This document shows positions 1-6,206 of a stretch of DNA of 7,810 bases, in pieces (the stretch's first letter is position 1; every line of letters begins with the position of its first letter). Position numbers and translations under genes: made by a program. The stretch is from the NCBI GenBank assembly GCA_030673955.1, contig DAOVBF010000050.1, positions 1-7,810 on the forward strand, read 5' to 3'. Under the pieces are notes generated by a model, which ran no database searches, was not told the origin of the DNA, and saw only the letters and a program-made list of their open reading frames with translations. This DNA comes from Deltaproteobacteria bacterium. GTDB lineage: Bacteria; Myxococcota_A; UBA9160; SZUA-336.

Positions 1-193
1 CTTCGAGACGCCCTTGCTGGGTGTGTTGCCCGACGCCCAGCGCGAGGCCCTGGCGGCCAATATCCCGTTCCCGCGTCGGCTCGGCCAGCCCCCCGAGTAC
101 GCCGCCCTGGTTCGCAGCGTGATCGAGAATCCGATGCTGAATGGGACGACCATCCGCCTGGACGGTGCGATCCGCATGCCCCCGAAGGGATGA
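1..193 (+). CDS. SDR-family dehydrogenase, HSD17B10-like, C-terminal part only
   Basis: The reading frame is open from base 2 to the TGA at 191-193, giving the last 63 residues of a protein whose start lies off the left edge. The tail contains [29 protein letters not shown] and IRLDGAIRM. This is the typical end of type-2 3-hydroxyacyl-CoA dehydrogenase / 3-hydroxy-2-methylbutyryl-CoA dehydrogenase (human HSD17B10 and its bacterial relatives). These NAD-dependent short-chain dehydrogenases oxidise hydroxyacyl-CoA thioesters in fatty-acid or isoleucine breakdown. The Rossmann NAD site and the YxxxK catalytic motif are outside the window, so activity cannot be judged. The gene converges on the sulfatase-like gene with only 25 bp between the two stop codons. 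Family assignment is strong; the exact substrate is inference. Confidence 0.85.
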   Translation, partial: FETPLLGVLPDAQREALAANIPFPRRLGQPPEYAALVRSVIENPMLNGTTIRLDGAIRMPPKG

Positions 194-218
194 TCGAGCA
201 AGCGAGCTCGGTTGCGCT

Positions 219-1583
219 CTACTTCCCCACGTACCCCAGGGCGCGCAGACGTTCGATCTCCTCCGGCTCCATGGGCGGGGCTTGCACCATGGGCGTCGCC
301 TCTTGGAGGTACTCCCGGATCGGTTCCGTCTGTGCGGTGGCGGTCCCTTGGGGCACCCAGGTTCCGTCAGCGCCCCACGTGTACGAGACCCAGACGAGAT
401 CATCCGCCTCGTTCTTTGTCACGCGGATGAATCCGTCACCCCGATAGGCGCTCGCTTCCGAACCGATATCGCAGTAGAGGGTTCGCTCGGGGATCGGGCG
501 CTGCTTGTGAAGAAAGGGGCCTAGCGCGAGCCCGCTCATCGGCAAGGGCGGCTCGAGGCCCGCCAGCTCGAGGAGCGTGGGCATCACGTCCACGAGACTG
601 ACCGCATCGGAGCGGCGCTCCGCAGGCAGTCCCGGCGCGCGGAGAATCATGGGGACATGCGCCTCCGGCGGAGTCGTCGCCTTGTAGTGCACGAAGTACA
701 AATCATTCTCGCCCATGATCTCTCCGTGATCCGACGTGAACAGCACCATGGCGTCACGGCCCGAGCGGTGTGAATCGACGCTCTGGAGTAGCTCTCCGAT
801 CCAGTGATCCGCGTAGAAGATCTCGTCCGCGTAGCGGCTCATGTATTCGCTGGGGAGGGAAAGGCCGGGAAGGACCTGATACGCGGGAATGCCGTTGAGC
901 CCCATGTTGTCCTCGAGCAGCGGCAGCACCTTCTCCTCCGAGGTCTGGGGAAGATGGAACCTCCCCGTGTAGGCTTCCGGGGGTGCATAGGGTCCGTGCG
1001 GATCCTGGTAGTGCACCCAGAGAAAGACCGGCCCACTCTTCGATGCCTCGAGCCATGCCCGCGCGCGGGTCGTGGTTTCCTCGGCGATGCGCTCGAAGAT
1101 GAAGGGACGGTTGAGCTCCGGCGAGGGCAGCTCGTCGTCGTACACGTCGAATCCCAGGTCCAAGCCCGTCCGACGATTGAGCACGACGTTGCTGACGAAC
1201 GCGGCCGTGACGTAGCCTGCCTCGCGCAGCACCTCGGCGAGGGTCTTCGCACCCTGGAGAGTCGTGTCTCCGTTGCGGTAGCTGATCGAGTGCTGGCGCG
1301 TGTACCTCGACGTCATGATCGAGGCATGGGACGGAGCCGTCGCGCTCGACGTGGCGATGGCGCGATCGAACACCACGCCTTGTGCTGCGAGGGCATCGAT
1401 GTTCGGGCTGGTCTTTGCTGGAAAACCGTAGCTGCTGAGGAAGTCGGCTCGCAGCGTGTCGACCGTGATGAGCAGGACGTTGGGCCGGTCACCGGGTGCG
1501 TCGCTCCGCGTGCAACCGAGCCAGCCGATCCCAAGCGACGCTGCGAGTGCGACACAACCGAGAGAAATAGAGGCCGAGCGCAT
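219..1583 (-). CDS. Sulfatase/alkaline-phosphatase-superfamily lipoprotein with Thr at the nucleophile position
   Basis: A 454-residue hydrolase of the sulfatase fold. Residues 1-24 look like a lipoprotein signal: a short charged start, a hydrophobic core, then WLGC with Cys24 as the likely lipidated residue. The -3 position is Trp, which is unusual for a lipobox. Mature-domain landmarks are NVLLITVDTLRAD (metal ligand Asp42), the nucleophile loop TAPSHASIM at 82-90, HYQDPHGPY at 191-199, and SDHGE at 284-288 with metal ligands Asp285 and His286. True sulfatases have Cys or Ser in C/S-x-P-x-R, matured to formylglycine. Here the position is Thr82 and the Arg is His86. Thr nucleophiles are known in phosphoethanolamine and phosphoglycerol transferases of this superfamily, so phosphodiester or phosphate-ester chemistry in the cell envelope is possible. 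The ATG at 1583 has no clear ribosome site, but an in-frame stop at 1596-1598 limits any upstream start. It lies 39 bp after ino1, probably in the same transcript. The substrate is unknown. Confidence 0.85.
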   Translation of the reverse strand: MRSASISLGCVALAASLGIGWLGCTRSDAPGDRPNVLLITVDTLRADFLSSYGFPAKTSPNIDALAAQGVVFDRAIATSSATAPSHASIMTSRYTRQHSISYRNGDTTLQGAKTLAEVLREAGYVTAAFVSNVVLNRRTGLDLGFDVYDDELPSPELNRPFIFERIAEETTTRARAWLEASKSGPVFLWVHYQDPHGPYAPPEAYTGRFHLPQTSEEKVLPLLEDNMGLNGIPAYQVLPGLSLPSEYMSRYADEIFYADHWIGELLQSVDSHRSGRDAMVLFTSDHGEIMGENDLYFVHYKATTPPEAHVPMILRAPGLPAERRSDAVSLVDVMPTLLELAGLEPPLPMSGLALGPFLHKQRPIPERTLYCDIGSEASAYRGDGFIRVTKNEADDLVWVSYTWGADGTWVPQGTATAQTEPIREYLQEATPMVQAPPMEPEEIERLRALGYVGK

Positions 1584-1622
1584 TGTGGGAACGTATCAAG
1601 AAAGGGCGGGCTTGGCTCGTCC

Positions 1623-2705
1623 TTATCTCGCTAAGAACTCCTCCAGCCTTTCGCGCGCCTCAGAGTCGCGAAGCTGGACGGGCGGATGCTTCATCATGTA
1701 TGCGGAGACCTCGATCAGGGGTCCCGCCAGGCCGCGATCCAGGCCTAGCTTCGCGCAGCGGATCGCGTCGATCGAGCAGCCCCCACTGTTCGGCGAATCC
1801 TGAACCGAGAGCCGCAGCTCGAGTTCGATCGGTGCATTCCCGAAGCCCCGCCCCTCCATGCGAATGAAGCAGACCTTGTTGTCCTCCTGCCAGGGTACGT
1901 AGTCCGAGGGCCCGATATGGATGTTCCGACTCTCGAGCCGCTCATCGAGCTGGGACTGCACCGATTCCGTCTTGGAGATCTTCTTGGAGCGCAGCCGCGA
2001 CCGCTCGAGCATGTTCAAGAAATCCGTATTCCCTCCCGTGTTGAGCTGGTAGGTCCGGGCGAGCTGCGTGCCGCGGTCCGCAAAGAGTCGCGCGAGCGCA
2101 CGATGCACAATCGTCGCGCCCACCTGCGACTTGATGTCGTCCCCCACGACCGGAAGGCCTGCATCCGTGAAGCGCCGGGCCCAGACGGGATCCGAAGCGA
2201 TGAAGACGGGCATGCAGTTGACCATGGCAACCCGCGCTTCGAGGCATGCCTCGGCGTAGCATCGACTGGCCTTCTCCGAGCCGACCGGAAGGTACGAGAC
2301 GAGAACGTCGGCGTTCGACTCGCGCAGACGGCGCACCAAGTCGACGGGCGTGGCGTCCGCGAGGCGGAAGGCGTGCTCCTCGGGGTAGTCCGCCATATGC
2401 GGCGCGACGCCGTCCAACGGCGGCCCCATTTCGACCTTTGTTCCGTAGGAGGGAAGTTTCGTGTGAAAAACCTGGGCACAGTTCGGCTCGGCGAAGACGG
2501 CCTCCTCGAGGGGTCGTCCCACCTTACGACGATCGACGTCGAACGCCGCCACGGGGACGATGCTGGATATGGAGTAGGGCCCGATCTCGGGATGCATGAG
2601 ACCTGCGACGGCATCGCTTGCCCGCTTCGCGTAGTACTCGATTCCCTGCAGTAGGGAGCTCGCGCAGTTTCCGATTCCAGCGATCGCGAGCCTGAGTTCG
2701 CTCAT
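1623..2705 (-). CDS. ino1: myo-Inositol-1-phosphate synthase (inositol-3-phosphate synthase)
   Basis: A 360-residue cytoplasmic, NAD-dependent enzyme that converts glucose-6-phosphate to 1L-myo-inositol 1-phosphate, the first step to inositol and inositol lipids. The N-terminal nucleotide-binding loop is GIGNCASS (10-17). Family motifs follow in order: GDDIKSQVGATIVHR (188-202), TGGNTDFLNM (223-232), RSKKISKTESV (239-249) with the catalytic-region lysines, PSDYVPW (266-272), RMEGRGFGNAPI (282-293) and DSPNSGG (303-309). The length is close to the short actinobacterial/prokaryotic form (about 360-370 residues), not the roughly 500-residue eukaryotic form. The start at 2705 is supported by an AGGGAGA ribosome site (complement of 2712-2718), six bases from the ATG. 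The sulfatase-like gene follows 39 bp downstream. The 129 bp upstream (2706-2834) must hold its promoter, but I could not pick convincing -35/-10 boxes there. Family assignment is very firm. Confidence 0.95.
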   Translation of the reverse strand: MSELRLAIAGIGNCASSLLQGIEYYAKRASDAVAGLMHPEIGPYSISSIVPVAAFDVDRRKVGRPLEEAVFAEPNCAQVFHTKLPSYGTKVEMGPPLDGVAPHMADYPEEHAFRLADATPVDLVRRLRESNADVLVSYLPVGSEKASRCYAEACLEARVAMVNCMPVFIASDPVWARRFTDAGLPVVGDDIKSQVGATIVHRALARLFADRGTQLARTYQLNTGGNTDFLNMLERSRLRSKKISKTESVQSQLDERLESRNIHIGPSDYVPWQEDNKVCFIRMEGRGFGNAPIELELRLSVQDSPNSGGCSIDAIRCAKLGLDRGLAGPLIEVSAYMMKHPPVQLRDSEARERLEEFLAR

Positions 2706-2834
2706 GCGCTTTCTCCCTGCGACGATCGGGCCGGTCCGAGCGCGACCGTGCAGTTCGAGATTTCGGTTTTGGATGCGGCTCCCACCGGCGTCGTCAGTTG
2801 CCGAGCACCCCTCACAATGGAACGCACGGCGCGC

Positions 2835-3128
2835 CTAGCGATCCGTCGAACTCCCCTTCAGCTCGTTAAGGAGGCCTTCTATCTGATGACGTAGACTGGA
2901 CATGTCCTCGCGCATCTGGATGATGATAGCCACACCCGCAAGGTTCACGTCCAGATCGTGTACGAGATTGTACGCGACCCTTACCCTTTCGAGCATTCGC
3001 TCCGAGAAGCCACCCGCCGCGCCGCTTGACGCGTCAGAAAGGATGATCTCTTCGCGCTCGAGAGCATCGAGAAAGCCGGGTTCGACCTCAAGCAGCTCGA
3101 CGATCTCTATGCGGGAATAAAACCTCAT
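2835..3128 (-). CDS. cbpM: CbpM-like chaperone modulator (MerR-type helix-turn-helix fold)
   Basis: A 97-residue protein encoded directly after the CbpA-type DnaJ. Its ATG overlaps the dnaJ-like stop (ATGA, 4 nt), which indicates translational coupling. The first 30 residues ([20 protein letters not shown]) form a MerR-like helix-turn-helix. They are followed by [20 protein letters not shown], then [11 protein letters not shown] and a C-terminal predicted coiled coil. The DVNLAGVA segment is shared by the CbpM and HspR families. The short length, the lack of a longer C-terminal regulatory domain and the partner gene favour CbpM, which in E. coli binds the J-domain of CbpA and inhibits it. A DNA-binding repressor of the HspR kind is the alternative. 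Stop codon TAG is the complement of 2835-2837. Confidence 0.8.
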   Translation of the reverse strand: MRFYSRIEIVELLEVEPGFLDALEREEIILSDASSGAAGGFSERMLERVRVAYNLVHDLDVNLAGVAIIIQMREDMSSLRHQIEGLLNELKGSSTDR

Positions 3129-4045
3129 ACCCCTTCCTTGAGGTGTTGTCGCACATCGCGGCCGCCGTACAGGGACTCCAGCTCGCGCGCGATCTCTTTC
3201 AGGCGCGGGTCGTCCGTGCTGGGGAGTTCTACCACAAGCCGGACCAGAAGATCGCCGCGTTCGCCGCCGTGTCGAGGAACTCCCTTACCGCGTAACCGCA
3301 GCCGAGCCCCGTTGGCTGAGCCGGGCGGGATCGTCATCTTCACCGAGCCCTCCGGCGTGGGAACCTCGACGGATGCTCCCTCGATGAGCTCGGGGAGGGT
3401 GACCGGCAGGTCGAGCTGCAGATCCGCGCCCTCGCGCCGGAAGAAGCGGTGGGGCCGGACGTGCAGGGTGAGGTAAAGATCCCCTGGCGGCCCCCCATTA
3501 CGCCCCTGCTCTCCCTTTCCCGCCAGCCGGATGCGCGTACCCTCGTCCGCGGCCAGGGGGACCCGGAGCCGGATGGTCCCTTTGCCTGGGAGGTCGACGC
3601 GGACCTCCTCCCCGCGTACCGCAGCCATGAAATCCACCGTGATCTCGCCGCTGGCATCGGCTCCGCGAGCGGGGCCCCTGGCGGCTCGGCCCCTGCCGAA
3701 GAGGTCGGACAGCAGGTCTTCGAGATCGACTTCGCCCGCGAAGGCCCCGCTGTATGGACTGCGGCGCGCGCCCTCCGACCAGCGATGGTAGGCGCGCGTC
3801 TGATCAGGATCGAAACCGTGTGCGAGCCCCTGGATCCCGAACTCGTCGTAGCGTTTGCGCTTCTCCTGATCCGAGAGCACTTCGTAGGCGAAGGAGATCT
3901 CCTTGAAGCGCTCCTCTGCCTTGGGATTGTTGGGGTTGACGTCCGGGTGGTACTTCCGCGCGAGCTTCCGGTAGGTTTTGCGGATCTCGTCGTCGGACGC
4001 TCCACGCGCCACGCCCAGGACCTTGTAGAGGTCTTGCTCGGACAT
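3125..4045 (-). CDS. cbpA: Class II DnaJ-family co-chaperone, CbpA type
   Basis: A 306-residue J-domain protein that recruits and stimulates DnaK/Hsp70 ATPase activity. The J-domain spans about residues 4-70 (QDLYKVLGV through RYDEFG), with the essential HPD at 33-35. A linker of about 60 residues includes [14 protein letters not shown]. Two C-terminal substrate-binding beta domains run from about 135 to 290, with [28 protein letters not shown] and LRLRGKGVP. There is no cysteine-rich zinc finger, so this is class II (CbpA/DjlA-like, not DnaJ proper). The same frame is open up to an ATG at 4117, but residues added there ([11 protein letters not shown]...) do not belong to the family and would cross the divergent promoter region. 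I therefore start at MSEQDLYK, position 4045, although no strong ribosome site precedes it. It overlaps the CbpM-like gene by 4 nt. No CIRCE or HAIR heat-shock operator was seen upstream. Confidence 0.92.
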   Translation of the reverse strand: MSEQDLYKVLGVARGASDDEIRKTYRKLARKYHPDVNPNNPKAEERFKEISFAYEVLSDQEKRKRYDEFGIQGLAHGFDPDQTRAYHRWSEGARRSPYSGAFAGEVDLEDLLSDLFGRGRAARGPARGADASGEITVDFMAAVRGEEVRVDLPGKGTIRLRVPLAADEGTRIRLAGKGEQGRNGGPPGDLYLTLHVRPHRFFRREGADLQLDLPVTLPELIEGASVEVPTPEGSVKMTIPPGSANGARLRLRGKGVPRHGGERGDLLVRLVVELPSTDDPRLKEIARELESLYGGRDVRQHLKEGV

Positions 4046-4071
4046 CCGGGCTGGAGCATAGCGGAGAGGTG

Positions 4072-4101
4072 GTGACCGGGTCTCGCTCCGGACGCTAGAA
4101 T
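4072..4101 (+). promoter_or_regulatory. Possible sigma70-type promoter of the moaD-AOR-moeA operon
   Basis: GTGACC at 4072-4077 (4 of 6 matches to TTGACA) and TAGAAT at 4096-4101 (5 of 6 to TATAAT) are separated by 18 bp. They lie in the 94-bp divergent gap between the cbpA-like gene and the MoaD-like gene, with about 30 bp left for a leader before the ATG at 4140. The position fits, but the match is by eye and high-GC genomes give such matches by chance. Confidence 0.35.
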
Positions 4102-4139
4102 CTCGGGACCGGAACACCGCGAGCGAGGTGGCTGCCTAG

Positions 4140-4415
4140 ATGCCCAGAGTCATGATCCCCCCGCCCTACCGCGGCCCCACCCGCGGGAAGGCCGAGCTCT
4201 CCGTCGCAGGGGCCACCATCCGAGAGTGCCTGAACGCGATCGAGGCCGAGTGCCCGGGTTTCGCGGCTCAGGTCTTCGACGGAAGCGGGCGCCTGCACCG
4301 CTTCGTAAAGCTCTTCCGGAACGGTGAGCCGGTCGAGAAGGACGCCTTCGATGCCCCCATCGCCGAGGGCGACGAGATATCGGTCGTAGCGGCCATCGCG
4401 GGCGGCTCGGTCTGA
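4140..4415 (+). CDS. MoaD/ThiS-family ubiquitin-like sulfur carrier ending in GG-Ser-Val
   Basis: A 91-residue beta-grasp protein. Visible landmarks are TIRECLNAIEAECPGF (helix 1), GRLHRFVKLFRNGEPV, and the C-terminal EGDEISVVAAIAGG. This pattern is typical of MoaD-like/CysO-like carriers, whose terminal diglycine is adenylated and then thiocarboxylated to donate sulfur (for example to the molybdopterin dithiolene, or to cysteine in mycobacterial CysO). Gly88-Gly89 is followed by Ser90-Val91, so as encoded the glycine carboxylate is not free. The start is firm: an in-frame TAG sits at 4137-4139 right before the ATG, and GAGGTG at 4125-4130 is a ribosome site nine bases upstream. It lies 30 bp before the AOR gene and is probably co-transcribed. 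Its likely role is sulfur supply for the tungsto-/molybdopterin of that enzyme (inference). No MoaE, MoeB/ThiF-type activating enzyme or JAMM peptidase gene is in the window. Confidence 0.85.
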   Translation: MPRVMIPPPYRGPTRGKAELSVAGATIRECLNAIEAECPGFAAQVFDGSGRLHRFVKLFRNGEPVEKDAFDAPIAEGDEISVVAAIAGGSV

Positions 4416-4433
4416 GAGAATGTTGCGCCTTCT

Positions 4434-4440
4434 AGGAGGT
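4434..4440 (+). promoter_or_regulatory. Strong ribosome binding site of the AOR gene
   Basis: AGGAGGT, a perfect anti-Shine-Dalgarno match, lies five bases before the ATG at 4446. It is the strongest ribosome site in the window, suggesting the enzyme is translated more heavily than the neighbouring cofactor genes. It also fixes the start codon. Confidence 0.85.
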
Positions 4441-4445
4441 TTCAG

Positions 4446-6179
4446 ATGGCTGGAGTCAAAGCGACAAGTGATCGCCTGATCCGCGTCGACATGACCGATC
4501 AGTCCGTCTCGGTGGAGCCCTTCCCCGAGAAGTGGAAGCTGCTCGGTGGGCGCGGCCTCTCGGCCCGCATCCTGCTCGAGGAGTGTGATCCTGGTTGTGA
4601 TCCGCTGGGCCCGGCCAACATCCTGGTGCTGGCACCGGGGACGCTGGCGGGCACGGCCGCGCCGACCTCCGGACGGATCTCGGTCGGCGCGAAGAGCCCC
4701 CTTACAGGGGGGATCAAGGAGGCCAACGCGGGGGGCAACCCCGGTCAGCACCTCAACAAGCTCAACTACCGAGTGGTCATCGTGAAGGGACAGCCGGCGG
4801 ACCCCGAGCAGCGCTGGGGACTCTCGGTCGCGGCCGACGAGGTCAAGCTGGTTCCGGCGGATGATCTCAAGGGCAAGTGGAACTACGCGTGCTGCGAGGA
4901 GCTCGCGAAGCGCTACCCCAAGGCCGCCTCCTTCATCACGATCGGCCCCGCCGGTGAGCTCAGGCTCAAGAGTGCCTCGGTCGCCTGCACCGATCAGGAC
5001 AGCCGCCACCCGGCGCGGCACGCTGCCCGGGGCGGGCTCGGCGCGGTGATGGGTGGCAAGGGGCTGAAGTACGTGGCGGTCGACCCCGGCAAGGCGCGCA
5101 CGCGACAGCCCGCGGACGCCAAGGCCTTCGCCCAGCTCTGCAAGAAGTTCACACGGGATTACCTGGACGGGCCGCAGATGTTCAAGACCGGGACGAGCTC
5201 CGTCGTGCCCATTGCGAATATGCTCAACACCTTCCCGTCGCGGAACCGCGTCTCGGGACAGTCTCCGCACGTGGAGAGCCTGGACGGGAAGCGCATCATC
5301 GAAAGCTTCGAGACCCGGGGTGGAGGTATGCACAACTGCCTGACGGGATGCGTGGTCAAGTGCAGCAACATCGTGCACGACGCCGAGGGTCGCTACAAAA
5401 CCTCCGCGCTCGAGTTCGAGACCATCACCATGCTCGGTGCGAACTGCGACATCGGCCAGATGGATGACCTCGCCGATCTTGACCGTCTTTGTGACGAGGT
5501 GGGTCTGGACACGATCGAGACCGGCGCCGCCATCGCCATCTACATGGATGCCGGCGAGATGGAGTTTGGCGACGCCGAAGGCGCCAAGCGCCTGCTCAAG
5601 GAGATCGCCGAGGGCAGCGAGCTCGGGAAGGCGATCGGAAACGGCGCGGCCTCGGTCGGCAAGAGGACCAAGCATCAGCGTGTCCCCATCGTGAAGGGCC
5701 AGGCGATCCCGGCCTGGGACCCCCGCCCGCTCAAGGCCACGGGTATCACCTATGCCACGAGCGCGATGGGCGCTGATCACACGGCGGGGCTGATCGTGAA
5801 CCCGGGTCTGCCCGAGGAGAATTGGGCGCGGGCCTCGCAGGAGGCTCAGCTCGTGAACGCGGTCTGTGACTCGTCCGGCTTCTGCCAGTTCATGCAGCCC
5901 ACCCTCGACAATATCCGCATGTTCTATGGCTACTTGCTCGGTGAAGAGATCACGCGCGAGCAAATTGCCAACCTCGGCTGGCAGATTCTGCAGGACGAAT
6001 GGGAGTTCAACCGCTGCGCGGGCTTCACCGACGCGGACGATGTGCTTCCCGAGTGTATGAAGCAAGACCCGATCGGCCCGACGAATGCGGTCTTCGATGT
6101 GAAGCGGGAGATCGTTGCCCAGGCCAAGGTGCGAATGGAGTCGCGCGAGGAGCTCTTCACGACCCAGGCCACGGGCTAG
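4446..6179 (+). CDS. Aldehyde:ferredoxin oxidoreductase family, tungsten/molybdenum bis-pterin enzyme
   Basis: A 577-residue cytoplasmic enzyme of the AOR family, which holds a W (or Mo) bis-pyranopterin and one [4Fe-4S] cluster and typically interconverts aldehydes and acids. The N-terminal domain has LLGGRGLSARIL (32-43), then SGRISVGAKSPLTGGIKEANAGG-type pterin-binding sequence and RHAARGGLGAVMG. Candidate cluster ligands are Cys298, Cys302 and Cys306 (CLTGCVVKC) and Cys480 in DSSGFC. Pyrococcus AOR has CX2CX3C, whereas this protein has CX3CX3C. Other family marks are EFET at 323-326, DEVGLDTIETG (the first DXXGL-type pterin contact) and ADH with His445, matching the active-site His region. 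The length is close to characterised AORs (about 600). It is flanked by MoaD-like and MoeA genes. No ferredoxin, FeS or flavin electron-transfer subunit gene is adjacent, so the electron partner is unknown. Family is firm; metal, substrate and subfamily are not. Confidence 0.93.
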   Translation: MAGVKATSDRLIRVDMTDQSVSVEPFPEKWKLLGGRGLSARILLEECDPGCDPLGPANILVLAPGTLAGTAAPTSGRISVGAKSPLTGGIKEANAGGNPGQHLNKLNYRVVIVKGQPADPEQRWGLSVAADEVKLVPADDLKGKWNYACCEELAKRYPKAASFITIGPAGELRLKSASVACTDQDSRHPARHAARGGLGAVMGGKGLKYVAVDPGKARTRQPADAKAFAQLCKKFTRDYLDGPQMFKTGTSSVVPIANMLNTFPSRNRVSGQSPHVESLDGKRIIESFETRGGGMHNCLTGCVVKCSNIVHDAEGRYKTSALEFETITMLGANCDIGQMDDLADLDRLCDEVGLDTIETGAAIAIYMDAGEMEFGDAEGAKRLLKEIAEGSELGKAIGNGAASVGKRTKHQRVPIVKGQAIPAWDPRPLKATGITYATSAMGADHTAGLIVNPGLPEENWARASQEAQLVNAVCDSSGFCQFMQPTLDNIRMFYGYLLGEEITREQIANLGWQILQDEWEFNRCAGFTDADDVLPECMKQDPIGPTNAVFDVKREIVAQAKVRMESREELFTTQATG

Positions 6180-6206
6180 GGCGCGTCGTTCCGGGGAGCA
6201 CGGACG

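Noticed and set aside
195..210. Small stem (CGAGC/GCTCG, 6-nt loop) between the two convergent stop codons, considered as a terminator.
   Set aside because: Only 5 bp and no T-tract on either side; chance pairing is likely in such GC-rich sequence.
804..1634. A 276-codon plus-strand open frame opposite the sulfatase-like gene.
   Set aside because: Shadow of the sulfatase-fold gene; no family features and atypical composition.
1917..2654. A 245-codon plus-strand open frame opposite ino1.
   Set aside because: Shadow of a gene with strong family motifs on the other strand.
2706..2834. Intergenic region upstream of ino1 searched for a promoter, terminator or riboswitch.
   Set aside because: Only the ribosome site near 2712-2718 is clear; no convincing -35/-10 pair, strong hairpin or conserved RNA element could be identified by eye.
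4055..4060. TATGCT (minus strand), considered as a -10 box for the cbpA-cbpM operon.
   Set aside because: It lies about 10 bp from the chosen ATG with no matching -35 box, leaving almost no leader.
3449..4075. A 208-codon plus-strand open frame opposite the cbpA-like gene.
   Set aside because: Shadow frame; the DnaJ-type motifs are clear on the minus strand.
4046..4117. N-terminal extension of the CbpA-like protein to the ATG at 4117.
   Set aside because: The 24 extra residues have no family counterpart, and the J-domain begins directly after the ATG at 4045.
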